The notes: generated by a model not told the origin, from the letters alone. A stretch of DNA of 64,000 nucleotides from CAKKQX01 sp963734595 (GCA_963734595.1 CAVTHV010000029.1:1-64000), one strand, 5' to 3'. Shown: positions 11,132 through 20,424, counted from the stretch's first letter. Numbers and translations: made by a program.

Positions 11132-11533
11132 ATGAGGTTAAACCGATCGACAGGAAGAATTGCAGCGTGGCTCGCGTGTTGCGCGGTCCTGCTGGCATCG
11201 CTTGCGCCTTTCATTTCCCATGCGCTTTCAGCTTCACGTGGCGAAAAGTCGGTTTCGCTGGAAGTCTGTTCGATGTCTGGGCCGAAACTTGTCAAGATCT
11301 CTGCCGGCCAGGTTCCATCGCCCGGTTCTCCTGCCGAGCAGGGCCTTCCCATCAAGTGTCCTTTCTGTTTTCCGAATGCCGGATTCGTCTGGTTGCCGTC
11401 CACCATATCGCTTGTCCTTCCCGTGGTCAGCAGCACACAGTATCTATCGCCCGTCTTTTATCGCGCGCAACCCCTGTTGCCCGTCTGGTCTGCCGCGCAG
11501 CCGCGCGCTCCGCCTGTCTTTTCCCCAGTCTGA
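11132..11533 (+). CDS. DUF2946 family protein
   Basis: 133 residues from the ATG at 11132 (MRLNRSTGRIAAWLACCAV). It has an N-terminal membrane segment or signal (WLACCAVLLASLAPFISHAL), the family's EVCSMSGPK and a CPFCF motif, then a Pro-rich tail. DUF2946 proteins are small exported proteins that sit beside copper or TonB systems; their biochemical role is not established. Here it precedes the PCu(A)C gene by about 110 bases on the same strand and probably belongs to the same copper-handling run. Confidence 0.8.
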   Translation: MRLNRSTGRIAAWLACCAVLLASLAPFISHALSASRGEKSVSLEVCSMSGPKLVKISAGQVPSPGSPAEQGLPIKCPFCFPNAGFVWLPSTISLVLPVVSSTQYLSPVFYRAQPLLPVWSAAQPRAPPVFSPV

Positions 11534-11646
11534 CGATCCAAGTTGCAAGGTAGTTGCGCGGCATCCCCGCGTACATGCTTTTCTGCAGGCCGCTCTGCGG
11601 GATAACGCCCGTGGCGGCGCCTGTTAATTTGATATGGGAAAAGACA

Positions 11647-12108
11647 ATGAAAAGATATTACTTTTTACTGATGCTCATTACGAACCTTGGTTGTATTGGT
11701 TTTGCCAACGCTCAGGTTTCAATCAAAGACCCTTGGATTCGAGTTCCTGCTCCGGGACAGAAAGTCGCGGGTGCATATATGCAGATCACCAGCACGAAGA
11801 CGGTATTTCTGGTAAGTGGGCGCTCAACTGCGGCCAAGTCGGTCGAGATTCATGAGATGTCGATGGACAACAACGTGATGAAAATGCGGCCCATACCCCG
11901 CCTGGAATTGCCGGCCGGGAAATCGATCGAACTCAAACCCGGCGGCTACCACATTATGCTGATCGATCTGGCTCGGACACTGCATAAGGGCGACATGGTA
12001 CCAATCACGCTGACTGTGGAAGATTCGGGTGGCCAACGTCAGGCAATCGATGTGAAGGCGATCGTTCGCGACGCCGCTTCTCCGGGAGGGCACCATGAAG
12101 GCATGTAA
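11647..12108 (+). CDS. Periplasmic copper chaperone PCu(A)C
   Basis: Binds Cu(I) in the periplasm and delivers it for cytochrome oxidase CuA assembly. The ATG at 11647 opens a signal peptide (MKRYYFLLMLITNLGCIGFA). The mature part has VSIKDPWIRVPAPGQKVAGA and the copper motif: His in EIHEMSMDNNVMKM with downstream methionines, and the closing H-x-M in GYHIML. It ends in a His/Met tail (GGHHEGM), which may be an extra metal site. 153 residues, normal length. It overlaps the next small lipoprotein frame. Confidence 0.93.
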   Translation: MKRYYFLLMLITNLGCIGFANAQVSIKDPWIRVPAPGQKVAGAYMQITSTKTVFLVSGRSTAAKSVEIHEMSMDNNVMKMRPIPRLELPAGKSIELKPGGYHIMLIDLARTLHKGDMVPITLTVEDSGGQRQAIDVKAIVRDAASPGGHHEGM

Positions 12109-12208
12109 ATTCAAACCCGGCAAAGGAATTGTCGTTGCTGCGTTGATTACGGTGCCTGGCTTGGCCGCGGGATGCCGTGACCACGAACATAGAACAACAG
12201 ACACCTGA
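12095..12208 (+). CDS. Tiny lipoprotein overlapping the PCu(A)C 3' end
   Basis: 37-residue frame starting MKACKFKPGKGIVVAALI and reaching a lipobox LAAGC, followed by a short polar RDHEHRTTDT tail. It overlaps the PCu(A)C gene by 14 bases in the +1 register, typical of translational coupling. A TlpA-like thioredoxin and an outer-membrane protein follow. The mature peptide would be only about 12 residues, rich in His and acidic residues, so it could be a small metal-site lipoprotein or the stub of a longer gene cut by an indel. Confidence 0.5.
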   Translation: MKACKFKPGKGIVVAALITVPGLAAGCRDHEHRTTDT

Positions 12209-12222
12209 AAAAAGGAATATTC

Positions 12223-13226
12223 GTGAAACAAATATCACAAGTTCAATCAAGCACGGTGGAGCGGCCTTGCAGTTTGGCCGTGGCCGGGGGATCAGCTTTC
12301 ATTGGTATTCTTTTCGGCCTCAGTCCCGCCGCTGCTTTTGCGTGCGCCTGCGGCTGCGGGGTGTTCGATATCGGAACGGCATCGCTTTTCCCGTCAGGCT
12401 CGGGAGGCGTCGCTTATCTGGAATACGACTACATGAATCAGAACAAAAACTGGAGCGGCACCTCGAGCTCGGCGAGTGAAAATAATACCGACAAACAGAT
12501 CCGGACGCAGTTCTATACGGCCGGGGTCAACTATATGTTTAACCACGACTGGGGCGTCATGGTGAAGGTGCCGTACTGGAACCGCGACTTCACGACCGAC
12601 GTCGGAGGGGGCGACATTCAGACGTTCAACTCAAAATCGGTGGGGGACATCCGGGTGGAGAGCGATGTACACCGGGTTTTCACCCGATATGTCGACCGGC
12701 GTTACATTCGGTTTGAAGCTCCCGACGGGTGATTACACCAATCCGAACTTTGACCGGGACACGCAAATTGGAACCGGCAGCACCGACCTGTTACTGGGGG
12801 CTTTCCATCGCGACGTGCTCGACCAGGACGGTAACTGGAACTGGTTCGTCCAGGGCCACTACCAACGCGCAATCGCGACGCAGTCAGCGACTGATCCCGA
12901 CAGCGGCCTCGCTCTCGACTACCGGCCTGGCGATGAAGTCGACACGGCGCTGGGCATCACCTACAGCTACGGCGCTGTCGGCCCCTTCTCGAACGTCGCG
13001 CTGGTCGGGCAAATCAAGAGCTCGGTTCGCGCGCGGGATACGGGGAGCGCGCGCTGACAACGATGACTCCGGCTATTCACGTGCCCTGCTGGCGCCCGGA
13101 ATTCAGGCGAACATCGGCCCGGCAATTGTGTATGCTGACGTCGAGACCCCGGTCTACCAGAGGGTCAACGGCAATCAGCTGACGCCACGCACGATGTTCA
13201 AGCTACTGGTTGGCTTCAGCTTTTAG
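12223..13226 (+). CDS. Outer-membrane beta-barrel protein with N-terminal CxCGCG motif
   Basis: After a hydrophobic export segment (SAFIGILFGLSPAAAFA) the mature protein starts CACGCGVFDIGT, a Cys cluster that could bind metal. A barrel-like chain follows (FYTAGVNYMFNHDWGVMVKV, TFGLKLPTGDYTNPNFD), ending in KLLVGFSF with the C-terminal Phe of barrel proteins. It resembles the transporter/MetA-pathway type of small barrels found in copper and phenol loci. Frame breaks near 12670 and 13050 split about 330 residues over three frames. It sits between the copper chaperone and the thioredoxin, so a metal-related role is a contextual inference. Confidence 0.75.
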
Positions 13227-13238
13227 AAGGAGGCTCAT

Positions 13239-13776
13239 ATGCGAACGCGACGCTGGCTGTGGATCGTTGAATTACTCATGGTGGGCGCACTGACCGCAGC
13301 AGCGTCCGCGTTTGCCGCGCCGACGGTCGGCCAACCTGCGCCAGCGCTGGTGGCAGACACGCTGGACGGGCGCACGCTGGACCTCAGCGGACTTAGAGGC
13401 AAAGTGGTCATCGTCAACTTCTGGGCTACCTGGTGCCCGCCTTGCCGCGAGGAAATGCCGGCACTGGACGCCTTCTATCGGCACTACCGCGGACGGGGCC
13501 TGGAACTCATTGGGATGAGCGCCGATAGCGCGCATGACAGCGATGAAGTTCGAAAGGTCATGGGGAGCATTCGCCTACCCGGCGGCCATGGTCAACAAAG
13601 CGCGTTCCAATGGCTTCGGGTCGCCACGCATATTGCCCGTGACTTACGTGATCGACGCCAGCGGAGTTCTGCGTAATGTTTTGCGGCCTGACAAAATCCA
13701 GATCACTGAAAAAAGCCTAGCTGATATCGTATTGCCGCTGCTGAACGCAGCCGGCAGCACCAAGTCCGCACCGTGA
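13239..13776 (+). CDS. TlpA/ResA-like periplasmic thioredoxin
   Basis: Exported thiol-disulfide reductase. Signal segment RWLWIVELLMVGALTAAASA, the redox active site FWATWCPPCREEMP, then ELIGMSADSAHD. After a frame break near 13560 the rest continues as ILPVTYVIDASGVLRNVLRP and a C-terminal helix. The cis-Pro (LPVTYVID) required by the fold is present. About 178 residues. Such proteins reduce apo-cytochromes or CuA sites; sitting after PCu(A)C it probably keeps copper-site cysteines reduced. Confidence 0.9.
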
Positions 13777-13929
13777 GATCGGTGCGAGAAGAGGTTGGTT
13801 AGGGAGGGCAAGGAACAAGCGAAATTTAGATGGTCTGTTACCCAGATTAGATGCCAAAATATCACCTAAACCGATTTCGCTGAAAATTGCCTTGCCCCCG
13901 TTTGAGTAACACGGGGGCCTACGGATACA

Positions 13930-13974
13930 TTCGCCCTAATATTAGGCGATATTATCTTTGGCGTACCACGGCGA
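13930..13974. repeat. Left arm of an inverted repeat flanking a lipoprotein gene
   Basis: The core at 13937-13956 (TAATATTAGGCGATATTATC) matches the reverse complement of 14216-14235 at 19 of 20 positions. Similarity extends weakly on both sides, for example TTGGCGTACC here against TTGCGTACCC there. It encloses the small lipoprotein gene and is far more AT-rich than its surroundings. Confidence 0.65.
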
Positions 13975-14187
13975 TTACTGAAAGCCAGCCGGAATAGGGA
14001 CGCCGCACATGACTTTGTTAGTCAACGCCGCGTAGCTGCATTTGGTTATCTCTCCGGTTACAGTATCAATGCGCCACACTAGATTCTGACTCAACGGGAT
14101 TATCTGGTAGCGCCCGGTCTGCTCGCCACATCCGGCGAGCAACATTGCTATAGCCGCACAGAATAGTAGTCTCAAAGTTGCCCCCAT
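13975..14187 (-). CDS. Small lipoprotein
   Basis: 70 residues from the ATG at 14187 (MGATLRLLFCAAIAMLLAGC); an upstream TTG at 14214 would add nine residues. Clear type II signal with lipobox LLAGC, then a compact domain (YQIIPLSQNLVWRIDTVTGE, ITKCSYAALTNKVMCGVP) with two cysteines that may form a disulfide. VWRIDTVTGEI resembles small proteins that carry one beta-propeller-like strand pair. Unrecognised function. The gene sits alone between two inverted repeats, suggesting it may move with them. Confidence 0.65.
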   Translation of the reverse strand: MGATLRLLFCAAIAMLLAGCGEQTGRYQIIPLSQNLVWRIDTVTGEITKCSYAALTNKVMCGVPIPAGFQ

Positions 14188-14199
14188 AGGTCTAATTAG

Positions 14200-14243
14200 T
14201 TTCCGGGTACGCAAGGATAATATTGCCTAATATTACGCCCCAG
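14200..14243. repeat. Right arm of the inverted repeat flanking the lipoprotein gene
   Basis: Core 14216-14235 is the reverse complement partner of 13937-13956. The roughly 310-base unit between and including the arms could be a small non-autonomous transposable element carrying a gene. Confidence 0.6.
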
Positions 14244-14628
14244 TATCGGCGCAAGACAAAAATTCGTGTGAAATCAGTACCCAGTTTTGCTCTGAACTTG
14301 CTCCCCGAGTTTGGCTCGAACCAAGTCCCTAAATTAGTGGCCCCGTGACCGTCAGCTATGGGTCGTGAATACGCGTTCGCTGAAATTGAAAGCTGCCGTT
14401 TGGCGCGCATTCATGACCGGTGGCTGGTAAGCAAGGTATAGCGGACCAAGTTCGCGTAGGGGCGTACTGACCGCAATGGCCGAGGACCGGACGTTCGGAG
14501 TTGTTAGGCTAAACTTCCGCTTCTGGCCGATAGCGGTCTTGGCGAATGACCGCTTCTGCCCCTTACGCGTAGAACCATGCACGAAATTACCAGGAACAGC
14601 CGCACACCAGGCTCAGGCGGGTTACGAT
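14244..14628. repeat. Intergenic with dispersed-repeat remnants
   Basis: No gene is supported. The stretch holds AATACGCGTTCGCTGAAA at about 14367 (a near copy, AATACACGTTCGCTGAAA, lies at about 15027). It also holds a palindromic tract near 14516-14563 in which CCGCTTCTGGCCGATAGCGG is followed by AATGACCGCTTCTG. Such short imperfect palindromes are common debris in environmental Proteobacteria. Confidence 0.45.
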
Positions 14629-14646
14629 ATGGTTTTAAGGTCATTT

Positions 14647-14997
14647 ATGCACCATTCGAAACTCTTCGCTTCCCTGTTGCTTGCCGGCACGCTCATCCAG
14701 ACTTCACACGTATCTGCCGCGCCGCTCAGAGTGCTGGGGCTGGACGACATGTCCTGTGCAGCGTGGAAAAAGGAGAGTGATCCTGAACTACGCCAGCCCT
14801 ACATCCACTGGGTTCGCGGTTTTCTCAGCGGTCATAACTACGCAAACCAATCGCACCAGGTCGCTGAAATCTCAAGCGATACGGTGGCAATGTTTGTCGA
14901 CCGCTATTGTGCGGAACATGCTTCCGCCACGGTCACCGACGCAGCGATGCGAATGAGCGATCAATACTCCGGGCGCAAGTCGGCGATCACGCGATAG
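14647..14997 (+). CDS. Small secreted protein with two conserved cysteines
   Basis: 116 residues from the ATG at 14647 (MHHSKLFASLLLAGTLIQ); an ATG at 14629 is an alternative. A signal peptide ends near HVSAA. The mature domain is LGLDDMSCAAWKKES, PYIHWVRGFLSGHNY, VAMFVDRYCAEHASATV. The SC-W...RGF-GHN...FVDRYC pattern is that of a widespread family of small periplasmic proteins annotated as hypothetical in Burkholderiales, helical and probably disulfide-linked. Function unknown. Confidence 0.65.
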   Translation: MHHSKLFASLLLAGTLIQTSHVSAAPLRVLGLDDMSCAAWKKESDPELRQPYIHWVRGFLSGHNYANQSHQVAEISSDTVAMFVDRYCAEHASATVTDAAMRMSDQYSGRKSAITR

Positions 14998-15000
14998 CGG

Positions 15001-15112
15001 AATGGGGTCGGGTTCACATTTCCACTAATACACGTTCGCTGAAACACATCTCCTTAAAACCAATGGGGTCGGGTCCGCCAAAGCGTGACCCGACCCCATC
15101 TCATTCCAGCTG
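15001..15112. repeat. REP-like GGGGTCGGGT repeats with an inverted copy
   Basis: AATGGGGTCGGGT occurs at 15000 and 15061, and an inverted ACCCGACCCCAT closes at about 15102, making a hairpin with the second copy. This sequence style is typical of REP elements mobilised by RAYT transposases; no transposase gene is present in the window. Confidence 0.6.
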
Positions 15113-15132
15113 ACTAGAAAATATCTTCGCGC

Positions 15133-15712
15133 TTATTTCTTCGCTTTCGCGCCGTCCGGCGTGAATTTGAACTTTTGGGTCCCGAGCGACGCTTCAGCCA
15201 TCGCTCCGGCGGTCGAGTGCGTGAATACCACGACGCCATCCCGGTAATCCGCGCCCTTCGACGCGCCGGCGGTGATGATCACGGCCGAGATGTTGGCGGC
15301 GAACTCGAATTTGTTCTGCTTGAAGCGGTCGAGCGCCGCCCGATCCTTGAAGAAAATGAGCTGGCTGAAGTCCTGCACTCCCACCTGGAGTCCGATGCTG
15401 GCAAGTGTGATGGAGGCCATTCCCATCACGCGCCCCTTTTCGAACAACTCGCCGTCACCGCCGCCACCGCCGACGATGAATCCCATCTTGCCGACGCGGG
15501 GAAACACGACGTAGCCGGCGGATTCCTTGAAGAACCGCTCGATGCCCGGATCCTGTTTCTTGACCCGTGCGACCACGGTCAGGACATCGTTGTGCACCTT
15601 GTGGCGATACTCGGCGGGCGTCATGTCCTTGTAGTCCTTTTCTTCTGCGGCCAGCGCCGGGAGTGCGCCGCAGGCGAGGACCGCGACAAAACATGAGTAG
15701 TAGCTTGGTCAT
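15133..15712 (-). CDS. SYLF (YSC84-like) lipid-binding domain protein
   Basis: Start at 15712 (MTKLLL); a break near 15690 leads into the remaining signal peptide (VLACGALPALAAEEKDYKDM). The SYLF domain follows: FFKESAGYVVFPRVGKMGF, IVGGGGGDGELFEKG, ASIGLQVGVQDFSQLIFFKD, FEFAANISAVIITAG. It ends STAGAMAEASLGTQKFKF. SYLF domains bind phosphoinositides in eukaryotes; the bacterial exported versions have no established role but are common envelope proteins. About 190 residues. Confidence 0.87.
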
Positions 15713-16084
15713 GAAATGCCTCCAATAAGAAATCCAGCAAGAAAACATATGTGGTGTGTCCGGTAAAGGAACGTAACCATTATCCACTTAAAAAAGCATG
15801 GCAAAGCCGCCGCCAATCACCATTATTGATCTAGATCAAAGCTTGAGACCGATATCCCAAGAAGGGCAAGAGCCGGGCTGGGTTGTAAAACCAATTAGCC
15901 GCCAAGGCCGCCAAGCACGCCAAGAAGAATGAAAGCGGAGACACGAAGGAAAAGCAGAATTAGATTAACAGCTCTCCGCTTTTGATTTCCTTGGCGTGCT
16001 TGGCGGCCTTGGCGGTTCAATCTTTTTTCGCTCTCCTTCGGACAGAATCCTTTGCGTTAATGCTTTTGACGTTGACCTTCGAAA
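15713..16084. repeat. Intergenic repeat copy 1 with a 26-base inverted repeat
   Basis: 15899-15924 (CCGCCAAGGCCGCCAAGCAC and on) is perfectly inverted at 15990-16015, enclosing AAGCGGAGACACGAAGGAAA and CTCTCCGCTTTTGATTTCC. The AATGCTTTTGAC at about 16058 is the end shared with the other copies of this family. 15713-15894 shows nothing else recognisable. Confidence 0.75.
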
Positions 16085-16901
16085 CTAAAACTTCCCCGTC
16101 ACCTTCAGTATCCGCCCCGCCTCGGTTTCCCCCACGTACAGATTCCCCGCCCGATCGAACGCCGGATCCCGCGGCTCCTTGAGTCCCTCGAGCAGCGTAG
16201 TCACCGTACCATCCGGCCTGACCCGCGATACCTTGCCCACCTGTGGCTGCGCCACGTACAGATCCCCGGAAGGACCGAACGCCAGGCCCACCGGCCGCTG
16301 CACTTCGACGAAGCGTTGCAACGGCTTTCCCGGAGGCAAGCTTGTTGATCCGGTTTCCGGTGTTTTCGTTGATGAAAATCTCGCCTCCTTTGCCGAACGC
16401 CAGCCCGTGCGGCCATGAAAGCCCCGACGCGACGACGCGCACCATTTGCCGGTCCCTGAACGCGACGACCCTGCCCTTGTACAACTCGCATACGAGCAGT
16501 TCGCCCTGCGGGTTGAAGTCCAGGTCCACCGGGGATGGAACTTTATCGATGTAGGTCGCGACCACGCCCGCCGGAGAAATCGTTGCCACACGATCGGCAC
16601 CGAATTCGGCCAGGTACAGGGTTCCCTTCGCGTCGATGGCGAGGTCATGCGGGTGCGAGAAGCCCTTGGCGATCCGCGTGACGCGGCCATCGGTTCCAAT
16701 CCTGGCAACGCTGCCGCCGGACTGTTCGGCGACATAGAGCTCGCCGGACGGCCCGAATACCAGCCCTCTCGGCCCGTCCAGGTCGTGCGCGTAGACGGTG
16801 TAGGCCGCAGCGCCCGTTCGCGTCTGAGCACCGGACTGGGAAAGCACTGTAAAAGATAAAAACACGAGAACAACCGCGAACGGCCACCTGACTTTGCGCA
16901 T
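16085..16901 (-). CDS. Exported NHL/SMP-30-type beta-propeller protein
   Basis: Signal peptide MRKVRWPFAVVLVFLSFTVL, then repeated propeller blades of the form GPRGLVFGPSGELYVAEQSG, HPHDLAIDAKGTLYLAEFG, SPVDLDFNPQGELLVCELY, WPHGLAFGKGGEIFINENTG. After a frame break near 16330 it continues GLAFGPSGDLYVAQPQVG and PAFDRAGNLYVGETEAG. About six blades over 270 residues. Propellers of this kind are lactonases or binding scaffolds; no catalytic metal ligands can be assigned. Periplasmic location is inferred. Confidence 0.82.
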
Positions 16902-16973
16902 GTCACCCCCCCTTCTTCAATTGCCTGACAGTCACCGTTCAGGCCAGCTTGCCGGCTAAGTGCATCTTTCCAT

Positions 16974-17058
16974 TTTTATATCTTTTGTTTTTCCTTCGTG
17001 TACCCCTCAAGGGGTATTGAAATGAATCCTCTGTGTCCTCCGTGTCTCCGCTTTTCCG
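16974..17058. repeat. Intergenic repeat copy 2 (TCCTTCGTG-type)
   Basis: Contains TTTTTCCTTCGTGTACCCC, then TCCTCTGTGTCCTCCGTGTC and TCCGCTTTTCCG, with a roughly 9-base period. The embedded CCCCTCAAGGGG is a short hairpin found also in copies 3 and 6. Confidence 0.7.
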
Positions 17059-17065
17059 GAAGAAT

Positions 17066-17633
17066 CTAACGCTTGGCATCGCCGGCGCGAGCCATCGTCT
17101 TGCGCGCCTCGTGGATGCCGCGCCTGGGCTTCAATTGCACGCGCACCATTTTGCCTTTTCCGGGATCGGGTTGTTCGTAAAGCAGGCGCGTCAATTCGCT
17201 CGTCGCGGTGTTCACAACCCACATCACCTCGTACGCACCCGCACCGTCGCCCCCGGTGAAACGGACGAGGATGAGATTGTCGCTGCGTTGAACTGAAAGA
17301 CTGTCCCGGTGCTGGGGCGGAAGAACGGGTTCATAAAGCGTGCGCAACAGCTCTTGGGGAACGACATACTCCGAGCCGTCGAATTTCACGCTAAGAGATT
17401 GGACTTGCAGTTTCGGAATCGCTCCGCCGGTTCCGGAATATTTCCGGCCATCGATAGACGACAGTGCGCCGTGTTGGTAGCTGAGATGGTGTCTGGCTGG
17501 CTCAAACGCCGCGCAGGAAATCCGGACCGTCACGCCTTTCCACTGGACCATGCTGCCGCACGCGTACAAATAACCGGGAATGCAGGCAAAGCGCGGCGGC
17601 GATCGCGGCCGGGATAGCGCGGCTCATCTTCAT
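17066..17633 (-). CDS. Exported protein of unknown function
   Basis: Start at 17633 (MKMSRAIPAAIAAALC), a signal peptide that continues after a break near 17585 as LPAFPGYLYACGSM. The mature part has WKGVTVRISCAAFEPARHHL, VQSLSVKFDGSEYVVPQEL, DNLILVRFTGGDGAGAYEVM and ends in a basic tail. Mostly beta-strand in character, with two cysteines. I do not recognise the family. Its upstream region (17681-17730) is duplicated upstream of the cupin gene at 18468-18516. Confidence 0.6.
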
Positions 17634-17680
17634 CGAGGCCTCCCTTGTATTGAAAAATTGCGGCTCGATTGCTTCAGATC

Positions 17681-17730
17681 ATACGCCGCCAGATCGGCTC
17701 GGGACAAAAATCCGAGACCCCAGGTTCGCA
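17681..17730. repeat. 50-base segment duplicated upstream of two genes, copy A
   Basis: ATACGCCGCCAGATCGG, then a variable GGGACAAAAATCCGAGA-like part, ending TTCGCA. Copy B is 18468-18516. Both lie 50-80 bases upstream of a minus-strand start. Confidence 0.65.
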
Positions 17731-17764
17731 CGACGACCTAATTAGGTACCCGCGCTGCCCCTCA

Positions 17765-17965
17765 CCACAACAACCATAATCCGTTGTTTTTATTATTATT
17801 GTTATCTCGTTTTTCCTTCGTGTCCTCTGTGTCCTCTCGTGTCTCCGCTTTTTATATCTTTAGGTTTTCCTTTGCGTGACTTTGCGCACCCGTCAAGCGG
17901 GTATTGAAAAGAAATCCTTCGCGTCCTTCGCGTCTTGCGTCCTTCGCGTTCATGCTTTTGATCCC
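17765..17965. repeat. Intergenic repeat copy 3
   Basis: AATCCGTTGTTTTTATTATT leads into TCCTTCGTGTCCTCTGTG-type nonamers, TCCGCTTTTTATATC, then TCCTTCGCGTCCTTCGCGTC and TTCATGCTTTTGA. It runs into the 3' end of the cupin gene, supplying its last codons and stop. Confidence 0.75.
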
Positions 17966-18401
17966 GGCGAAGCCGGCACCAATCCATATTGCGCCATCAC
18001 GCCAAGGAGCTTCGCCCGGTCAGGTGGCCCGCCCGCATTGACGATCGCCCCGACATCCCGGAAGTACTGCGCGCCGATGTCCGGCGTCAAAACGATCAGC
18101 GCCCGGCCGTTTCGCCGTGCGGATTGCTGAATTGATGAACCGACCCGCGAGGCGTGGACATCCAATCCCCCGGACGCAAGTCGCGCTCTACGCCATCCAC
18201 CGAGTAGCGAAGCGTCCCTTCCAGCACATAAACGCACTCTTCGTTGCGCGTGTGGCTATGCGGCGGCGGAACATTGGAATTCGGCGGCACGGTCAATTCG
18301 AAGACGCCCAGACCGCCGGTGGCGGCGCCATCGATCAGATACCGGATGCTCATTCGACCGACCATGATGGGTTCCTGCGAATCTGAAACACCGACAGCCA
18401 T
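17950..18401 (-). CDS. Single-domain cupin protein
   Basis: Start at 18401 (MAVGVSDSQEPIMVGRMSI). The cupin motif 1 is PPPHSHTRNEECVYVLEGTL (metal ligands His, His, Glu), and motif 2 is GDWMSTPRGSVHQFSNP (His). After a break near 18110 a tail follows (GRALIVLTPDIGAQYFRDVG, AKLLGVMAQYGLVPASPG) that resembles the C-terminal helix of small quercetinase-like cupins. The last residues (GSKA, stop) are encoded by the intergenic repeat, so the natural C-terminus may once have differed. Substrate unknown. Confidence 0.82.
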
Positions 18402-18467
18402 GCTGACCTCCTTGTTCAAATTTCCCGAAGTAATTCTCCCGCAGCCTGACGTCAGGCTGTCCGGATG

Positions 18468-18516
18468 ATACGCCGCCAGATCGGCCCGAAACAAAAATTC
18501 GAGAATCCAGTTCGCA
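18468..18516. repeat. 50-base segment duplicated upstream of two genes, copy B
   Basis: Matches 17681-17730 in ATACGCCGCCAGATCGG, ACAAAAATTCGAGA and the closing TTCGCA, with about 80-85% identity by eye. Confidence 0.65.
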
Positions 18517-18654
18517 CTGAGCCCACGAAGTTCACGGAGATCGTTCCTCAGGTTCCGCACTTCTCAGTGCGCTCAGTGCTCTCCGTGCGATATGGGGTTG
18601 ATAGGAAGCACTGCTCGGGCGATCGCTCTGCCCATCTCCCGCACACAATTGCAA

Positions 18655-18755
18655 TCCGTTGTTTTTATTGTATTTTCACTTGTTTTCCTTCGTGTCCTTT
18701 GTGTCCTTCGTGTCTCCGCTTTTGATCTTTCTTCACGTTCATGCTTTTGACCTTA
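18655..18755. repeat. Intergenic repeat copy 4
   Basis: AATCCGTTGTTTTTATTGTA, then TTCCTTCGTGTCCTTTGTGT, CTTCGTGTCTCCGCTTTTGA and TTCATGCTTTTGACC. It lies immediately upstream of the DHA2 transporter start, unlike the other copies, which sit at gene 3' ends. Confidence 0.75.
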
Positions 18756-18774
18756 TGCGATAATTCACCCCCTG

Positions 18775-20380
18775 TTGTCGACAAATCCTCACACCCGCTC
18801 CCCCGAACCCGCGCCGCACTCCGCGCGCCAGATCCTGCCGTTCCGCCAGTCGCTGCTGGCGGTCCTCGGCCTCAGCTTCGTCGTCATGATGGTGGCCATC
18901 GACCAGACGGTCGTGAGCACCGCCTTGCCCACCATCGTGGCCGAACTCAAGGGCTTCGATCTCTACGCCTGGGTCGCGACGTCGTACCTGCTGATGTCCA
19001 TCATCACCGTGCCGGTGTTCGGGCGCTTGGGCGATCACTACGGGCGCAAGCCGTTCGTGATCGCCGCGATCGTGCTCTTCACGCTCGCCTCCGCCCTGTG
19101 CGGCATCGCCGACAGCATGCTGTTTCTCGTGCTGGCGCGCGCGCTGCAGGGCATCGCCGGCGGCATGCTGGTGGGCACCGTCTTCGCCTGCGTTCCGGAT
19201 CTGTTTCCCGATGCGCACACCCGCCTGCGCTGGCAGGTCATATTGAGTTCAGGTTTCGGGATCGCCAACGCGATCGGCCCCTCGATGGGCGGCTTCCTGA
19301 CCCATGCCTACGGCTGGCGCTCGGTGTTCTACGTCAATCTGCCGGTCGGCCTCATCAGCCTCTGGTTCGTGATCAGCTACCTGCCGCGCATCCGCCACGG
19401 CGAGCAGCGGCCCATGCGCGTGGACTGGCAGGGCGCGTTGCTGATCGCGCTGGCGCTCGGCAGCCTGCAGCTGCTGCTGGAACTGGCGCCGGCCGATGGC
19501 CTGACGGCCGGCATCGTTGCGCTCGGCGCGCTTTGCGCCGCGGCCTTTGCGCTGCTGGTATGGTGGGAGCGGCGCTGCAAGCAGCCGATATTGCCGCTCG
19601 ACATGTTTCGCGATCCCAAACTGTCGGGGCTCTTCGTGCTCGCAGCCCTGACGGGATTCAGCATGTTCGCCATGCTCTTTTATGCGCCGCTGATGCTGCA
19701 GGGCGGCTTCGGCATGTCGCCGAAGGACGCCGGGCTGCTGATCACGCCGCTCGTCGTGTTCATCACGGTGGGCAGCATCATCAACGGCCGCATCATCACG
19801 CGCGTCCCGGCGCCCAATGTCATGCTCTACGCCGGGTTCGTGTCCATCAGCCTGTCGTTCGCCGGCGTCGCGCTGTCCCACATCACCACGCCGCACTGGC
19901 TGATCGCCACGTTCATGATGCTGGGCGGACTGGGGCTCGGTTTCGTCATGCCGAACCTGACCGTGTTCGCGCAGGAGACCGCCGACCGCACCCGCCTCGG
20001 CATCGTCACCGCGCTGCTGCAGTCGCTGCGCATGATCGGCGGCCTGGTGGGCACGGCGCTGGTCGGCACGCTGGTGAACCACCTGTACGTGAACGGCGTA
20101 AAACAGGCACTGGCCAGGGCGGACGCCACGCGCTGGCAATCGCTGCTGAGCTCTCCGCAGATCCTGGTCAATAAAGACGCGCAGGCGACGTTTATCGAGC
20201 AGGCCGGGCAGAACGGTCACATGCTGGTCGAGGCCGCGCGCGCAATCGCTGGTTGCGGCGATCCACGTGGGCCAGTTCATCGGGATCGCGGTCGTGCTGT
20301 TCGCGCTGTGGCGCGTGCGGGCCGTTCCCCGAATCCGCTTCAAGCACCGTGGCGTGCCGGTGAAACCGGACGCGCAGTGA
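18775..20380 (+). CDS. DHA2-family (EmrB/QacA) drug:proton antiporter
   Basis: 14-helix major facilitator. It starts at a TTG (18775); the first conserved helix is LLAVLGLSFVVMMVAIDQTV with the DHA2 motif D (D-x-T-V). Motif A is GRLGDHYGRKP, motif C-like GFGIANAIGPSMGGFL, and W-R-S-V-F-Y-V-N-L-P is diagnostic for DHA2. A frame break near 20245 hides the last helix: the real C-terminus is VAAIHVGQFIGIAVVLFAL, ending VPVKPDAQ at 20380, while the unshifted frame runs into the following repeat. About 535 residues. No regulator or membrane-fusion partner is adjacent. Confidence 0.9.
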
Positions 20381-20424
20381 ATCGCACGCCGTTCACCAGC
20401 TCAATCCCTTGCTTACACATCCCA

